64,000 nt of DNA from Pseudarthrobacter siccitolerans (GTDB taxonomy: Bacteria; Actinomycetota; Actinomycetes; Actinomycetales; Micrococcaceae), in NCBI RefSeq assembly GCF_030823375.1, contig NZ_JAUSXB010000001.1:1550001-1614000 (forward strand), given 5' to 3'. The notes under the pieces were generated by a model. That model did not search any database. It had not been told where the DNA came from and worked only from the letters and a program-made list of their open reading frames with translations. A program made the position numbers and the translations under genes. Below, in pieces: positions 33,928 to 42,772 of this stretch; within the stretch, counting starts at the first letter, position 1, and each line of letters starts with the position of its first letter.

Positions 33928-33960
33928 CTCATGAACGTCTCATCTCCCTCTCACCGTCTC
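33928..33960 (+). promoter_or_regulatory. Three CTCA repeats with 11-nt spacing
   Basis: CTCAT, CTCAT and CTCAC start at 33928, 33939 and 33950, exactly 11 nt apart, 8 nt past the response regulator stop and about 55-90 nt before the next start codon. This is the expected form of a binding site for the adjacent OmpR-type regulator. Confidence 0.5.
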
Positions 33961-34015
33961 CGCGCACAGTGATTACACAACCCAGGGTGGAAACACCCCA
34001 AGAAAGGCGAAACCC

Positions 34016-34552
34016 GTGAAAAAGTTCTGGTATCTCCCTGTTGCAGCCGCTGTGGGCGCAGCAAGCCTCACCGCCGTCCTGGCCCAGGCCAGCGCTGGCC
34101 CTCCCCCCGCCGTAGCGCCGGGCGTGGTGGTTGCCGACGTGAAATCCGGCAGTGACACTGCCAAGGCGGAGGACTCGCTTTCCACTCCAACCCCCAGTGC
34201 CAGAATCACCGCGATACCCCAGCAGGCAGCCGGCGAAACGCGCGTCGCGGCCGAACCGCAGACTGTCGCGCCGGTTCAGATCACGCAGAACCCGCCGCCC
34301 CAAGGTCTCGATGACAACGGCGGCCTCCGCGCACCCGGTGTTTCAGACGACGGCGCCTCCCACGATCTCGGGGATGACAACGGCGGCCTCCGCGCACCCG
34401 GCGTCTCCGATGACAGCGGCACCCACGACCTCGGCGACGACAACGGCGGCCTCCGCGCACCCGGCGTCTCCGATGACAGCGCCACCCACGACCTCGGCGA
34501 CGACAACGGCAGCCTCAGAGAAGCCGGCGACGATAAAGGCGGCGACCGCTAG
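34016..34552 (+). CDS. Exported protein with 21-residue tandem repeats
   Basis: A 178-residue protein from GTG 34016 (AAAGG 8 nt upstream). The signal peptide is MKKFWYLPVAAAVGAASL followed by an Ala-rich cleavage zone, then a Pro/Thr-rich linker. From residue 99 to the end are three full and one partial copy of DDNGGLRAPGVSDDSGTHDL plus one Gly, very acidic. The repeats may bind Ca2+ or act as a spacer; no family is recognised. It follows the two-component pair and its 11-nt repeats and precedes the giant peroxidase, so it is probably regulated by that system. Confidence 0.75.
   Translation: MKKFWYLPVAAAVGAASLTAVLAQASAGPPPAVAPGVVVADVKSGSDTAKAEDSLSTPTPSARITAIPQQAAGETRVAAEPQTVAPVQITQNPPPQGLDDNGGLRAPGVSDDGASHDLGDDNGGLRAPGVSDDSGTHDLGDDNGGLRAPGVSDDSATHDLGDDNGSLREAGDDKGGDR
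34310..34531 (+). repeat. 63-bp tandem repeat, 3.5 copies
   Basis: Copies begin at 34310, 34373 and 34436, with a partial fourth at 34499, all in frame with the exported protein. Copies are nearly identical in DNA, so copy number is likely to vary between strains by slippage or recombination. Confidence 0.9.
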
Positions 34553-34598
34553 CACCTCATCACCCGCACCAAGGTTTTCCCTAGGAGGCCATAACAAC

Positions 34599-34634
34599 AT
34601 GGCCTTGTTTCGCCGGCTCTACTGGGGAGCCGGC
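34599..34634 (+). promoter_or_regulatory. Leader with strong ribosome site, out-of-frame ATG and 8-bp hairpin before the peroxidase gene
   Basis: AGGAGG (34583-34588) precedes an ATG at 34599 that is in a different frame from the peroxidase, and GCCGGCTC/GAGCCGGC (34612-34619/34627-34634) form an 8-bp hairpin only 24 nt before the peroxidase ATG. This may be an attenuating leader frame, or a terminator for the upstream gene. Confidence 0.35.
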
Positions 34635-34657
34635 CCTACGGGGGGAACCGATCTGGG

Positions 34658-37600
34658 ATGCAGGCTTTTTCGCGCAAGTCACCGTCCACGCCACACCACG
34701 GAACCGCATCAGCAAGAGTGCGCTTCCTGGCCGCATCCGGAGCGCTCGCCCTGGCCGCCTCAATGGGCCTGCCGCCCGTCGCGGCCAACGCCGTGCAAGC
34801 GCCGGTGGGCGCTGGCTTCACCATCACACCAGCAGACTTGTCCTTCATCCTGAAGCAAATCAAGATCGCGGAAGCGCACGTGGCCAACACCACGTCCGAA
34901 ACCGGGCCATGCGGGGCACTGGTGGGGACCGGCCCGAACCAGCTTGCCAGCCCACTGCTGTCCCACGGCCTTCGGACCGTGGACGGAAGCTGCAACAACC
35001 TCCAGCCCGGCCAGGAGACGTACGGCGCCTCAGACCAGGTGTTCCCGCGGCTCGGGTCGAAGTCCTTCACGGCTGCCGAGAGCGGATCCTTCGGCGGTCC
35101 CCCCGCCGCAACGGGCTACACCCAAAAATCGGGAAGTGTCTTCGATTCGCGGCCGCGCACCATCAGCAACCTGATCGCCGATCAGACGTCCACCAACCCG
35201 GCAGCGGTCGCCGCGGCAGGCTTCCCGGCCAGGACCCAGGGCAACGACGGCGTGGTGCCCTGCACTACGGACCCCAACCCCGACTCCACACCCCCTGTGG
35301 CAGCCGCGCCGGAGGGCTGCGTCCCCTCGCACAACACGCTGTTCATCCCCAACGTGACTACCGACGTCGGACTGTCACCGCCCTACAACTCCCTGTTCAC
35401 CCTCTTCGGCCAGTTCTTCGACCACGGCATCGACCAGACGGTCAAAGGCGGAGGCACGGTCTACGTGCCGCTCAAGGCTGATGACCCGCTGATCGCCGGG
35501 CCGGACCACGTCTTCGGCAACGCCGATGACCTCGACCCGCATATGCGCTTTATGGTGCTGACCCGCGGCCAAAACCAGCCCGGCGGGGACGGCCAACTCG
35601 GGACCGCGGACGATGTCCAGGATGCCCTGAACACCAATTCGCCGTGGGTGGACCAAAGCCAGACGTACTCGTCGCACTCCTCGCACCAGGTGTTCCTGCG
35701 CGAGTACGCAAACAACCCCTCGGGACGCCCGGTAGCGACCGGCAATATGCTGGGTGGCCCTGGAGGCACGCCTGCAGCCGGCGGCATGGCGTCCTGGGCT
35801 GACACCAAAAGGCAGGCCCGGGAGCTGCTCGGGATACAACTGCTGGACAAGGACGTCCTCAACGTCCCCCTGCTCGCCGCGGATCCCTACGGAAAGTTCA
35901 TTCCCGGCCCGAAGAACGGACTCCCGCAGTTCGTCACGAAGTCCGGCCTCGTGGAGGCAGACCGGACCTCGAACGGGGGGCTGGGAACGCTCGTGCCGCA
36001 GGACGTGCTGTACTTCAACACGCCTTTCCTGACGGACATCGCCCATAACGCGGACCCCTCCCCTCAGGACGCCGACCACAACCCCGGTACCCCGCCGGCG
36101 GCTCCCTCCGCTGACGGCGACAAGACGGCTTCCGCGGATTTCGCCAGCCAGGCGCCAGGCACCTACGACGACGAGATGCTGGACGCCCACTTCATCGCCG
36201 GCGATGGCAGGGTCAACGAGAACATCGGGCTGACTGCCATCCACCAGGTGTTCCACTCCGAGCATGACCGTGTGGCCGCGGACATCAGGAGGGTCCTCGG
36301 TACTGACACGTCAGCCAAGGGGCTCGCCGCCCTGGCCGAGTGGAAGCTCACCGATGGCGCAGGCGGCTGGAACGGCGAACGGCTCTTCCAGGCCGCGCGG
36401 TTCATCACGGAGATGGAGTACCAGCACCTGGTCTTTGAGGAGTTCGCAAGGAAGATCCAGCCCGGCATCAACCCGTTCGAACCCTTCGCTTTCGCCCAGA
36501 CGGATATCAATCCGGCAATCAGTGCCGAATTCGCCCACGCCGTGTACCGCTTCGGCCATTCGATGCTCACCGAAACTATCTCCCGCCGCAACCAGGACAG
36601 TCCCGGAACAGACAACGTGTTTGGAACGTCCGACGACGTCAGGGGCTCCCGGAACGACCTTTCCCTCCTCGAGGGCTTCCTGAATCCGCCGGCCTACACG
36701 GACGGCGGCCCCGCCGGCGCCCTCACCTCCGAGGAGGCCGCAGGCAGCATCATCATGGGCATGTCGGACCAGGTAGGCAGCGAACTGGATGAGTTTGTCA
36801 CCGATACGCTCCGGAACAAACTGCTGGGGCTGCCCATGGACCTCGCTGCCATCAACCTCACCCGTGCCCGGTCAGAGGGACTTCCCACGTTGAACGCGCT
36901 GCGCCGGGAACTACACGACGCCACCAACGACAGCCAGCTCAAGCCGTACACCAACTGGATCGACTTTGGCGAAAACATCAAGCACCCGGCGTCCCTGGTC
37001 AATTTCGTGGCCGCCTACGGCAAGCACCCCTCGATCGTCCAGGCCGCAACACTCGAGGCCAAGCGTACGGCAGCCAGGCTGATCGTCAGCCCTGACGCCC
37101 TGGCCGGCGAGGTTGCCCCTGAGGATGCCGTTGCCTTTATGAACAGCACGGACGCCTGGGCCAACACGGGAACAGCATCCATCACCGGACTCGATGACAT
37201 CGACCTCTGGATGGGCGGCCTCGCCGAACGGACCAACCTGTTCGGGGGACTGCTCGGCAGCACCTTCAACTACGTTTTCGAGAGCCAGATGACCGATCTG
37301 CAGAACGGCGACCGGCTCTACTACCTGGCGCGCACGCCCGGCATGAACCTGATGGCACAGCTTGAAGGAAATTCCTTCGCCGAGATGATGATGCGCAACA
37401 CCAACGCGCACGCCTTGAAGGCCGATGCCTTCGCCACCGCCGACTGCAAATTTGAGCTGAAAAACCTCAACGGAACGGCCGCGGGCTTCGCCTCCGCCGG
37501 CAACACGGTGACCGACGATCCGGCGTCGCAGTGCAACGAGTCAGCGCTGCTGATCCGTATGCCTGACGGCACCATCAAGTACCGGGCTTCCAACTCGGTG

Positions 37601-39793
37601 GACCCGGCCGGCATCAACGGCCAGGCCGTGTACAACGGCTCCGTCAATGCTGACCGCATCCACGGCGGGGTGGACAACGACACCATGTGGGGCGGCACTG
37701 GCAACGACGTCATCGAAGGCAATGACGGCGCCGATACCGTCCTGGGCGGCGACGGCAACGACATCATCACCGACTCGAACGGAGACGACATCCTGAAAGG
37801 CGGACCGGACAATGACGCAATCGACGGCGGCCCCGGCCTGGATCTGCTCCTCGGCGGGGACGGCAAAGACTTCATCAACGGCGGGGCGAACTCAAACGAA
37901 ACCTTCGCCGGTGAAGACGACGACTTTGTGATCGCCGGCGAAGGGCTGGACGCCGTGTTCGGCGGCGGCGGGAGCGACTGGGCTGAGGGCGGCGACGGCC
38001 CGGACCTGTTGATCGGCGACTCCAGCAACCTGTTCTTCCTGGACGATTCCCAGAAGCCCGGCAACGATGTCCTCAGCGGCCAGGGCGGCGACGACGACTA
38101 CGACATGGAAGGCGGGGACGACGTCGGCATCGCCGGGCCCGGTATCGAGAAAGTGGCTGGAGCCTCGGGCTACGACTGGGAAATCGGCCTTCACGATCCC
38201 CAGCCGCAGGATGCCGACCTTGCCCTCCCCATCGAGCCGCTGGACATCCTCCAGGTGGGCGTCCGCGATAGGTACAACGAGGTTGAAGCGCTCTCCGGTG
38301 GTCCTTTCGACGACAAGCTCCGGGGCGACGACGTCGTTCCCAAGGCAGTGGGCGGTGCCGGCTTCATCGGCTGTGATGCCCTGGACCAGGCCGGCGTGGA
38401 CCGCATTGCCGGGCTCAACCAGCTCATCCCCTCCCTGCCCACCCCCATCGAAGAGGTCATCAACGCGTCCGCATCCAAGGAATGCCCCGTGCTGACCGAA
38501 TCGCACGTCTGGGGCGAGGGCAACATCCTCCTGGGCGGCGGCGGAAGCGACCTCCTCGAGGGCCGCGGCGGCAATGACATCCTCGACGGCGACCGCTACC
38601 TGTCAGTCCGGCTCAGCGTCCGCACGGATGCCAATAACGCTGCCACTGAAATCGGCAGCGCCACAGCAATGAACGCACAGTACCAGCGCAACGCCGACGG
38701 CACACTTACGGGCCCGACACTCCAGCAGGCCGTGTTCGCTGGGGCTGTCGACCCCGGAAACATCGTCGCTGTCCGGGAAATCCTTACCTCCAGCGGAGGG
38801 ACCGACACCGCGGTCTTCTCGGACTTCGAATCCAACTACACCATCACCACCACGGGCGGTAACGGCACCGTGGGGTCACCCGGCTCGGTCACCACCGTTC
38901 AGCACAACAGCGGCGAGGATGGCACTGACACCCTTTCCAACATCGAACAGCTCGTCTTCGGCGACGGGACCGATGGAGCGGGCGACGACCTCGGCGAAGA
39001 GGTCGAAAATGAGATCGACGAGGTAGAGGACGGCCTGGACGAGGGAACCGACGAAGGCGCCGGTGACGGGATCGACGAGGTCATTCCCGGCGATGGCGAG
39101 GTTGTTGTGATTGTCACCCCGACGCCGGACACGAACACCGTTCCCGTCCCAGCACCAGCGGATCCAGCACCAGCGGACCAGGCACCAGCGAACCCCGCAC
39201 CAGCCGACCAGGCACCAGCGAACCCCGCACCAGCCGACCAGGCACCAGCGAACCAGGCACCCCAGAACCTCGCACCCCAGAACCCCGCACCAGTGGAGCA
39301 GACGCCCGGAGGCTTCTTCATCCGGACCGTCGATTCCGCGGGGTCTCAGGTGGGAGAAATCATCAGTGCAGAGCCCGGTGACACGAGGGTGGCGGTCCGG
39401 GGCCTGGAGAACGGTGCCGCTTACCGGTTCCAAGTGGCCCCTGCCGACGGCGGCAGCGAGCCTGTGTTCTCCGAGTTGAGTGAAGCCGTTGTTCCCGGTG
39501 CCACCGAGGATGAGCGCCGCATCTTCAACCAGGATGCACCGCCCGCAGGAGCTGGTTCTGACCAACCCCTGGCACCCGTACCGGGCGCTGCACCGTTCGG
39601 GGGCCCCTTCGGAACCGCACCGCTGATCACCTTGGCGGCACTGGCCCACTACCTGTCCACCAGTCCCGGAACCGCATTCCTCGCCATCACCACAGGAGGC
39701 CTGTTGGCTGCCTGCATCCTGCTGGCATTCAAGTTGTACCGTTTTCGGGCCATAGCCAGGAGAACAGCGTTCAAGGAGTCCACCAAGGCCTGA
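34658..39793 (+). CDS. Giant exported heme peroxidase with RTX-like repeats and membrane anchor
   Basis: 1711 residues. A signal peptide (RFLAASGALALAASMGLP) leads to an animal-type heme peroxidase domain, residues about 100-960. LFGQFFDHGIDQTV holds the distal His256, FHSEHDRVAADIRRVLG the helix before it in the fold, and HAVYRFGHSMLTETI the proximal His634. Residues about 995-1120 and 1290-1312 are RTX-like Gly/Asp nonapeptides (GGTGNDVIEGNDGADTVLGG). A Pro/Ala/Gln linker, an Fn3-like domain (FFIRTVDSAGSQVGEIISAE) and a C-terminal membrane helix (FLAITTGGLLAACILLAF) with a basic tail follow. No LPxTG. Start ATG has only a distant GGGGGG. Confidence 0.9.
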   Translation: MQAFSRKSPSTPHHGTASARVRFLAASGALALAASMGLPPVAANAVQAPVGAGFTITPADLSFILKQIKIAEAHVANTTSETGPCGALVGTGPNQLASPLLSHGLRTVDGSCNNLQPGQETYGASDQVFPRLGSKSFTAAESGSFGGPPAATGYTQKSGSVFDSRPRTISNLIADQTSTNPAAVAAAGFPARTQGNDGVVPCTTDPNPDSTPPVAAAPEGCVPSHNTLFIPNVTTDVGLSPPYNSLFTLFGQFFDHGIDQTVKGGGTVYVPLKADDPLIAGPDHVFGNADDLDPHMRFMVLTRGQNQPGGDGQLGTADDVQDALNTNSPWVDQSQTYSSHSSHQVFLREYANNPSGRPVATGNMLGGPGGTPAAGGMASWADTKRQARELLGIQLLDKDVLNVPLLAADPYGKFIPGPKNGLPQFVTKSGLVEADRTSNGGLGTLVPQDVLYFNTPFLTDIAHNADPSPQDADHNPGTPPAAPSADGDKTASADFASQAPGTYDDEMLDAHFIAGDGRVNENIGLTAIHQVFHSEHDRVAADIRRVLGTDTSAKGLAALAEWKLTDGAGGWNGERLFQAARFITEMEYQHLVFEEFARKIQPGINPFEPFAFAQTDINPAISAEFAHAVYRFGHSMLTETISRRNQDSPGTDNVFGTSDDVRGSRNDLSLLEGFLNPPAYTDGGPAGALTSEEAAGSIIMGMSDQVGSELDEFVTDTLRNKLLGLPMDLAAINLTRARSEGLPTLNALRRELHDATNDSQLKPYTNWIDFGENIKHPASLVNFVAAYGKHPSIVQAATLEAKRTAARLIVSPDALAGEVAPEDAVAFMNSTDAWANTGTASITGLDDIDLWMGGLAERTNLFGGLLGSTFNYVFESQMTDLQNGDRLYYLARTPGMNLMAQLEGNSFAEMMMRNTNAHALKADAFATADCKFELKNLNGTAAGFASAGNTVTDDPASQCNESALLIRMPDGTIKYRASNSVDPAGINGQAVYNGSVNADRIHGGVDNDTMWGGTGNDVIEGNDGADTVLGGDGNDIITDSNGDDILKGGPDNDAIDGGPGLDLLLGGDGKDFINGGANSNETFAGEDDDFVIAGEGLDAVFGGGGSDWAEGGDGPDLLIGDSSNLFFLDDSQKPGNDVLSGQGGDDDYDMEGGDDVGIAGPGIEKVAGASGYDWEIGLHDPQPQDADLALPIEPLDILQVGVRDRYNEVEALSGGPFDDKLRGDDVVPKAVGGAGFIGCDALDQAGVDRIAGLNQLIPSLPTPIEEVINASASKECPVLTESHVWGEGNILLGGGGSDLLEGRGGNDILDGDRYLSVRLSVRTDANNAATEIGSATAMNAQYQRNADGTLTGPTLQQAVFAGAVDPGNIVAVREILTSSGGTDTAVFSDFESNYTITTTGGNGTVGSPGSVTTVQHNSGEDGTDTLSNIEQLVFGDGTDGAGDDLGEEVENEIDEVEDGLDEGTDEGAGDGIDEVIPGDGEVVVIVTPTPDTNTVPVPAPADPAPADQAPANPAPADQAPANPAPADQAPANQAPQNLAPQNPAPVEQTPGGFFIRTVDSAGSQVGEIISAEPGDTRVAVRGLENGAAYRFQVAPADGGSEPVFSELSEAVVPGATEDERRIFNQDAPPAGAGSDQPLAPVPGAAPFGGPFGTAPLITLAALAHYLSTSPGTAFLAITTGGLLAACILLAFKLYRFRAIARRTAFKESTKA

Positions 39794-39798
39794 ATCAC

Positions 39799-39844
39799 GT
39801 ACAGAGGACCTTGGACAGCCAGGAAAGGCTAAGGTCCTCTGTAC
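39799..39844 (+). terminator. Long hairpin after the peroxidase gene
   Basis: GTACAGAGGACCTT (39799-39812) and AAGGTCCTCTGTAC (39831-39844) are a perfect 14-bp stem; the 18-nt loop can form AGCC/GGCT. It starts 6 nt past the stop. No U-tract. Confidence 0.75.
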
Positions 39845-39881
39845 AGGGTTCCCACAACATTCCAGCAGTAGCTTTCACCCT

Positions 39882-40235
39882 ATGGTTACTTGCTCAGTCC
39901 TTCGGTGCACCAATCCCGGCTCCGCCTTCATCGTGGGCAGCCAACATCTGGCTTCCGGTTACCACGAGGCCTATGTCTGTGCCGGGCACAAGACGTTGAT
40001 CGAGGCAGGCGCCCCCTGGGATATGGAAGGGCCGATGGTCCTGATGGGCCGGGACCTTGCACCAATCCTCGAGAACTGGCGCATCCGCCCCAGTGTTGGG
40101 TCTGAGGGCTTCACCGTCACCCTTGAAATCGCCGGCCAGATGAAACCCGTTGAGGTTTTCCTGATGCCCAGCGAGGTCCGGACGCTCTCCGGCTTCATCG
40201 AGGCAGCAAACAACGGCGGCGGTGTGTGCGCCTAG
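39882..40235 (+). CDS. Small Cys-containing hypothetical protein
   Basis: 117 residues of unknown family. MVTCSVLRCTNPGSAFIVG and HEAYVCAGHKTLIEAG give a Cys-x4-Cys...Cys-x2-His arrangement that could bind zinc. The second half (FTVTLEIAGQMKPVEVFLMP, then SEVRTLSGFIEAANNGGG) is a plausible beta-beta-alpha fold. No ribosome binding site precedes the ATG; the terminator just upstream separates it from the peroxidase. Moderately likely to be real. Confidence 0.5.
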   Translation: MVTCSVLRCTNPGSAFIVGSQHLASGYHEAYVCAGHKTLIEAGAPWDMEGPMVLMGRDLAPILENWRIRPSVGSEGFTVTLEIAGQMKPVEVFLMPSEVRTLSGFIEAANNGGGVCA

Positions 40236-40435
40236 CAGTTCCCTGGCTATGGTGGCTGCGCCTCCTTGGGATGGTCAGCCAGAGTCGGACCCTGTCCCAA
40301 GCTTTTTCCAAGGCTCAACCATCGGTACAACCTCCAGGCATCCCGGCCGGCGTCATCCCAAGGTCGGACACAGCCTATCTCCAAGCCCGATGCTCAATAT
40401 TGGACGCCATCAGCACCCCTTTCTGAGGAGAAAAA

Positions 40436-42415
40436 ATGGTACCCACACCAGCTGAAACATCAGGCATCCGCCTGACCCGAATAACTGCAACCCGCCGTGG
40501 CGTTGCCGCAGCGGCCGCCCTGATCCTGACCACCGCCGGCCTCAGCTCCGCTGTAGCCGCCACCCAAGTAACGGTTAAGAACCCGGGGCAACTGACCGCC
40601 GTCGGCCCGGTAAACACCGAATACGGTTTCCCGTCCTGGTATGAGGACAGCACGAAAACGCGCGTCGAGCTGTGCCTCGATGCTGAGAATCCCTTGTGCG
40701 GATTCCTTCCCGGCGACGTACCGGATGAAACGGCCCCCATCTCATTTCCGGACAACTTCCCGGACGAGGCGTTTTACATGCTCGCCGGCTCCGAGCTGGA
40801 TCTTCCCGGTGGAGGAAAAGCCGTGCTGGTTCTCGGCCTGGAGGCCGCCTTCGCGAACACGGTAACCGCCGGTGACCAGGTGGTGTTCGGCCGCCAACGC
40901 ATCGTTGTCAAGGGCGGACCCGCCAACAGTACGCTCGAGTTCAAACACCCGTACGGCACCATCACCATCGACACGGACGGTTCCGGCGCCGGCAAGCTGG
41001 TCGAAGATATTTCACCCGCCGCCGGTAACTTCACCACTGCCCTGAAGAGCAACATAGGGCCCTTCCTGAAGTGGGATCCGGCCATCGCGCCGGCGGCGCC
41101 TGAGGGGTATCTGGGCGACCCGAACCAGGAACACGCCGTTACAGGCAGCCCCATGAACTACAACAAGTTCTCGGTCAACGGCGGCGGACTTTCCCTCGAA
41201 ACGGACCAGTTCGGCCTGCAGGGCAAAATTTCCACCAACCGCGGAGTCAGCGCTGACGCCGCCATCCATAACGGGGACATGATTGACGTCTTCGCCACAA
41301 GTGGACCGGACTCGCAGCTCCAGGTGGACGGACAGGGCTCCGTTTTCGAGACCACGCCCATGATCAGCGATCCCGGGAGCGGGCGGTACTACGCCCGGAT
41401 CAAGCTCAACGGCACTGCCCCGGACAGCATCAAAATCACCAACATCGGGGACAAGCCTGCCAGCAGCAGCACCGTCAACGTCGCCAACCCAAGCACCATC
41501 TCGGTCACCAAGGCAACCTTCGACGGAACTACCCTGACCGTCGGCGCCGTGTCCAGCGAAGCCGGCGCATTGACGGTGAGCGATGTCGGCACCTTGGACA
41601 ATCCTGCTCCGGGCACCGCCACCGAGAAGTCGTTCCCGGTCAAGGCACCTCCTGCAAATGTCACCGTGAAGTCGGCTTCGGGCAGCTCCGCGTCCCTGCA
41701 GGTCACAGTCAGTGGCGGCGGGGCCACACCGGTGGGCCTGGATCCTGTTGCTCCGCAGCCGGACCCGGGCCCGGTGGTGGTAACCGAAGGAGGCTCCGGA
41801 ACTGTCACCCCGCCGGCTACCGACCCGGCAACTACCGCAACGGCCACCGCAGCCTCTCCCACGTTGACCCGCGGCGGCAGCGTCCAGCTGGATGGCAGCG
41901 CCTCCACCGGGGCCGTCACCTACAACTGGCGCCAAGTCAGCGGCCCTGCGGTCACGATCTCCAGCGATACCGCAGCAAAGCCCGTTGTCTCCATCCCCTT
42001 CTGGGCCAGGACCACGGACACAGCACCCCTGAAGGACCCGGCGGACGGCACGGTGCGGATCGAGCTGGTTGTCACCGATAAAAACGGTGTCAGCAGCACC
42101 CCGGCCGGCGTTGACCTGGCCATCCAAACGGATACCGTAACCGTTGACCCGGGTTCCCGCCATCGGATCGGGACGGAGATGCGCATCCAGGGCACGTCAT
42201 CACTGGGCACCACCACCCTGCTGATTCCGGCCACCACAGTGGTCATCTACGACACAACCCCCGGCCGGTCGGTCACCAAGCTCGGTACGGCCACGGTGGA
42301 CACCCTCGGCGCCTGGTCGCTGAAGCTGAAGCCCGGCCCGACCAACCAGATCACCAGCGTGCTGGTCCAGACCAGCCGCGGCGGCACGGCGACGGGAGTC
42401 GTCTCCACGCGCTAG
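40436..42415 (+). CDS. Large exported protein with PKD/Ig-like domain
   Basis: 659 residues; GAGGAG sits 5 nt before the ATG. The signal peptide is GVAAAAALILTTAGLSSAVA after a basic n-region. The long central region has no recognised family (TEYGFPSWYEDSTKTRVELC, GDQVVFGRQRIVVKGGPAN, GLQGKISTNRGVSADAA). Residues about 470-560 form a PKD/Ig-like domain (TLTRGGSVQLDGSASTGAVT, YNWRQVSGPAVTISSDTA). The C-terminal segment (GSRHRIGTEMRIQGTSSLG) is another beta domain. No membrane anchor, so presumably released or wall-associated. Strong terminator follows. Confidence 0.82.
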   Translation: MVPTPAETSGIRLTRITATRRGVAAAAALILTTAGLSSAVAATQVTVKNPGQLTAVGPVNTEYGFPSWYEDSTKTRVELCLDAENPLCGFLPGDVPDETAPISFPDNFPDEAFYMLAGSELDLPGGGKAVLVLGLEAAFANTVTAGDQVVFGRQRIVVKGGPANSTLEFKHPYGTITIDTDGSGAGKLVEDISPAAGNFTTALKSNIGPFLKWDPAIAPAAPEGYLGDPNQEHAVTGSPMNYNKFSVNGGGLSLETDQFGLQGKISTNRGVSADAAIHNGDMIDVFATSGPDSQLQVDGQGSVFETTPMISDPGSGRYYARIKLNGTAPDSIKITNIGDKPASSSTVNVANPSTISVTKATFDGTTLTVGAVSSEAGALTVSDVGTLDNPAPGTATEKSFPVKAPPANVTVKSASGSSASLQVTVSGGGATPVGLDPVAPQPDPGPVVVTEGGSGTVTPPATDPATTATATAASPTLTRGGSVQLDGSASTGAVTYNWRQVSGPAVTISSDTAAKPVVSIPFWARTTDTAPLKDPADGTVRIELVVTDKNGVSSTPAGVDLAIQTDTVTVDPGSRHRIGTEMRIQGTSSLGTTTLLIPATTVVIYDTTPGRSVTKLGTATVDTLGAWSLKLKPGPTNQITSVLVQTSRGGTATGVVSTR

Positions 42416-42435
42416 CCGCTGTACAAGAAACAGTT

Positions 42436-42468
42436 CAGGGTCCTGTCCGCTCGGCGGGCAGGACCCTG
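42436..42468 (+). terminator. Strong 15-bp hairpin terminator
   Basis: CAGGGTCCTGTCCGC and GCGGGCAGGACCCTG pair over 15 bp (one G-T wobble) with a TCG loop, then ACTTTGTG. It lies 20 nt beyond the stop of the 659-residue exported protein. Confidence 0.85.
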
Positions 42469-42565
42469 ACTTTGTGCTGTGAGCCGCTCGGGCCAATATA
42501 CCTAGGCAGATCACCTGCCAGCCCATAGGCTCATGCTCACGTCCGAATTCGTGAAGGGGTGCCGC

Positions 42566-42697
42566 GTGGCTGCAGGTACGAAAGCTGACCCGTGGCGGCT
42601 GGTAACCGCCCCCGGATCATCCGAATACATCATGTACCGTGATCCCGAGGCGGATCCCCCGGCGCTGGCGTGCCAGGTGGGTTGCCTGTCCGGCTAA
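42566..42697 (+). pseudogene. Truncated N-terminal remnant of a small DUF6855-like gene
   Basis: GTG 42566 has GAAGGGG six bases upstream and begins a 43-codon frame: VAAGTKADPWRLVTAPGSSE then YIMYRDPEADPPALACQVG, ending at TAA 42695. The WRL-TAPGSSEY-MYRDPEADPPAL pattern resembles the first third of a roughly 130-residue actinobacterial family (DUF6855, from memory). The rest is missing, replaced by a terminator within 20 nt. It is therefore probably a decayed or truncated gene. Confidence 0.55.
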
Positions 42698-42716
42698 CGG
42701 GCATACCCAAGCAGAA

Positions 42717-42746
42717 AAACGCCCCGGTCCTTGGACCGGGGCGTTT
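42717..42746. terminator. Bidirectional 14-bp hairpin
   Basis: AAACGCCCCGGTCC and GGACCGGGGCGTTT are perfectly complementary (42717-42730 and 42733-42746), flanked by an A-run on the left and TTT within the right arm. It serves the signal peptidase gene on the reverse strand, whose stop is 27 nt away, and the remnant on the forward strand. Confidence 0.88.
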
Positions 42747-42772
42747 GCCGATGGGGGTTTTAGTGTGGCCCC

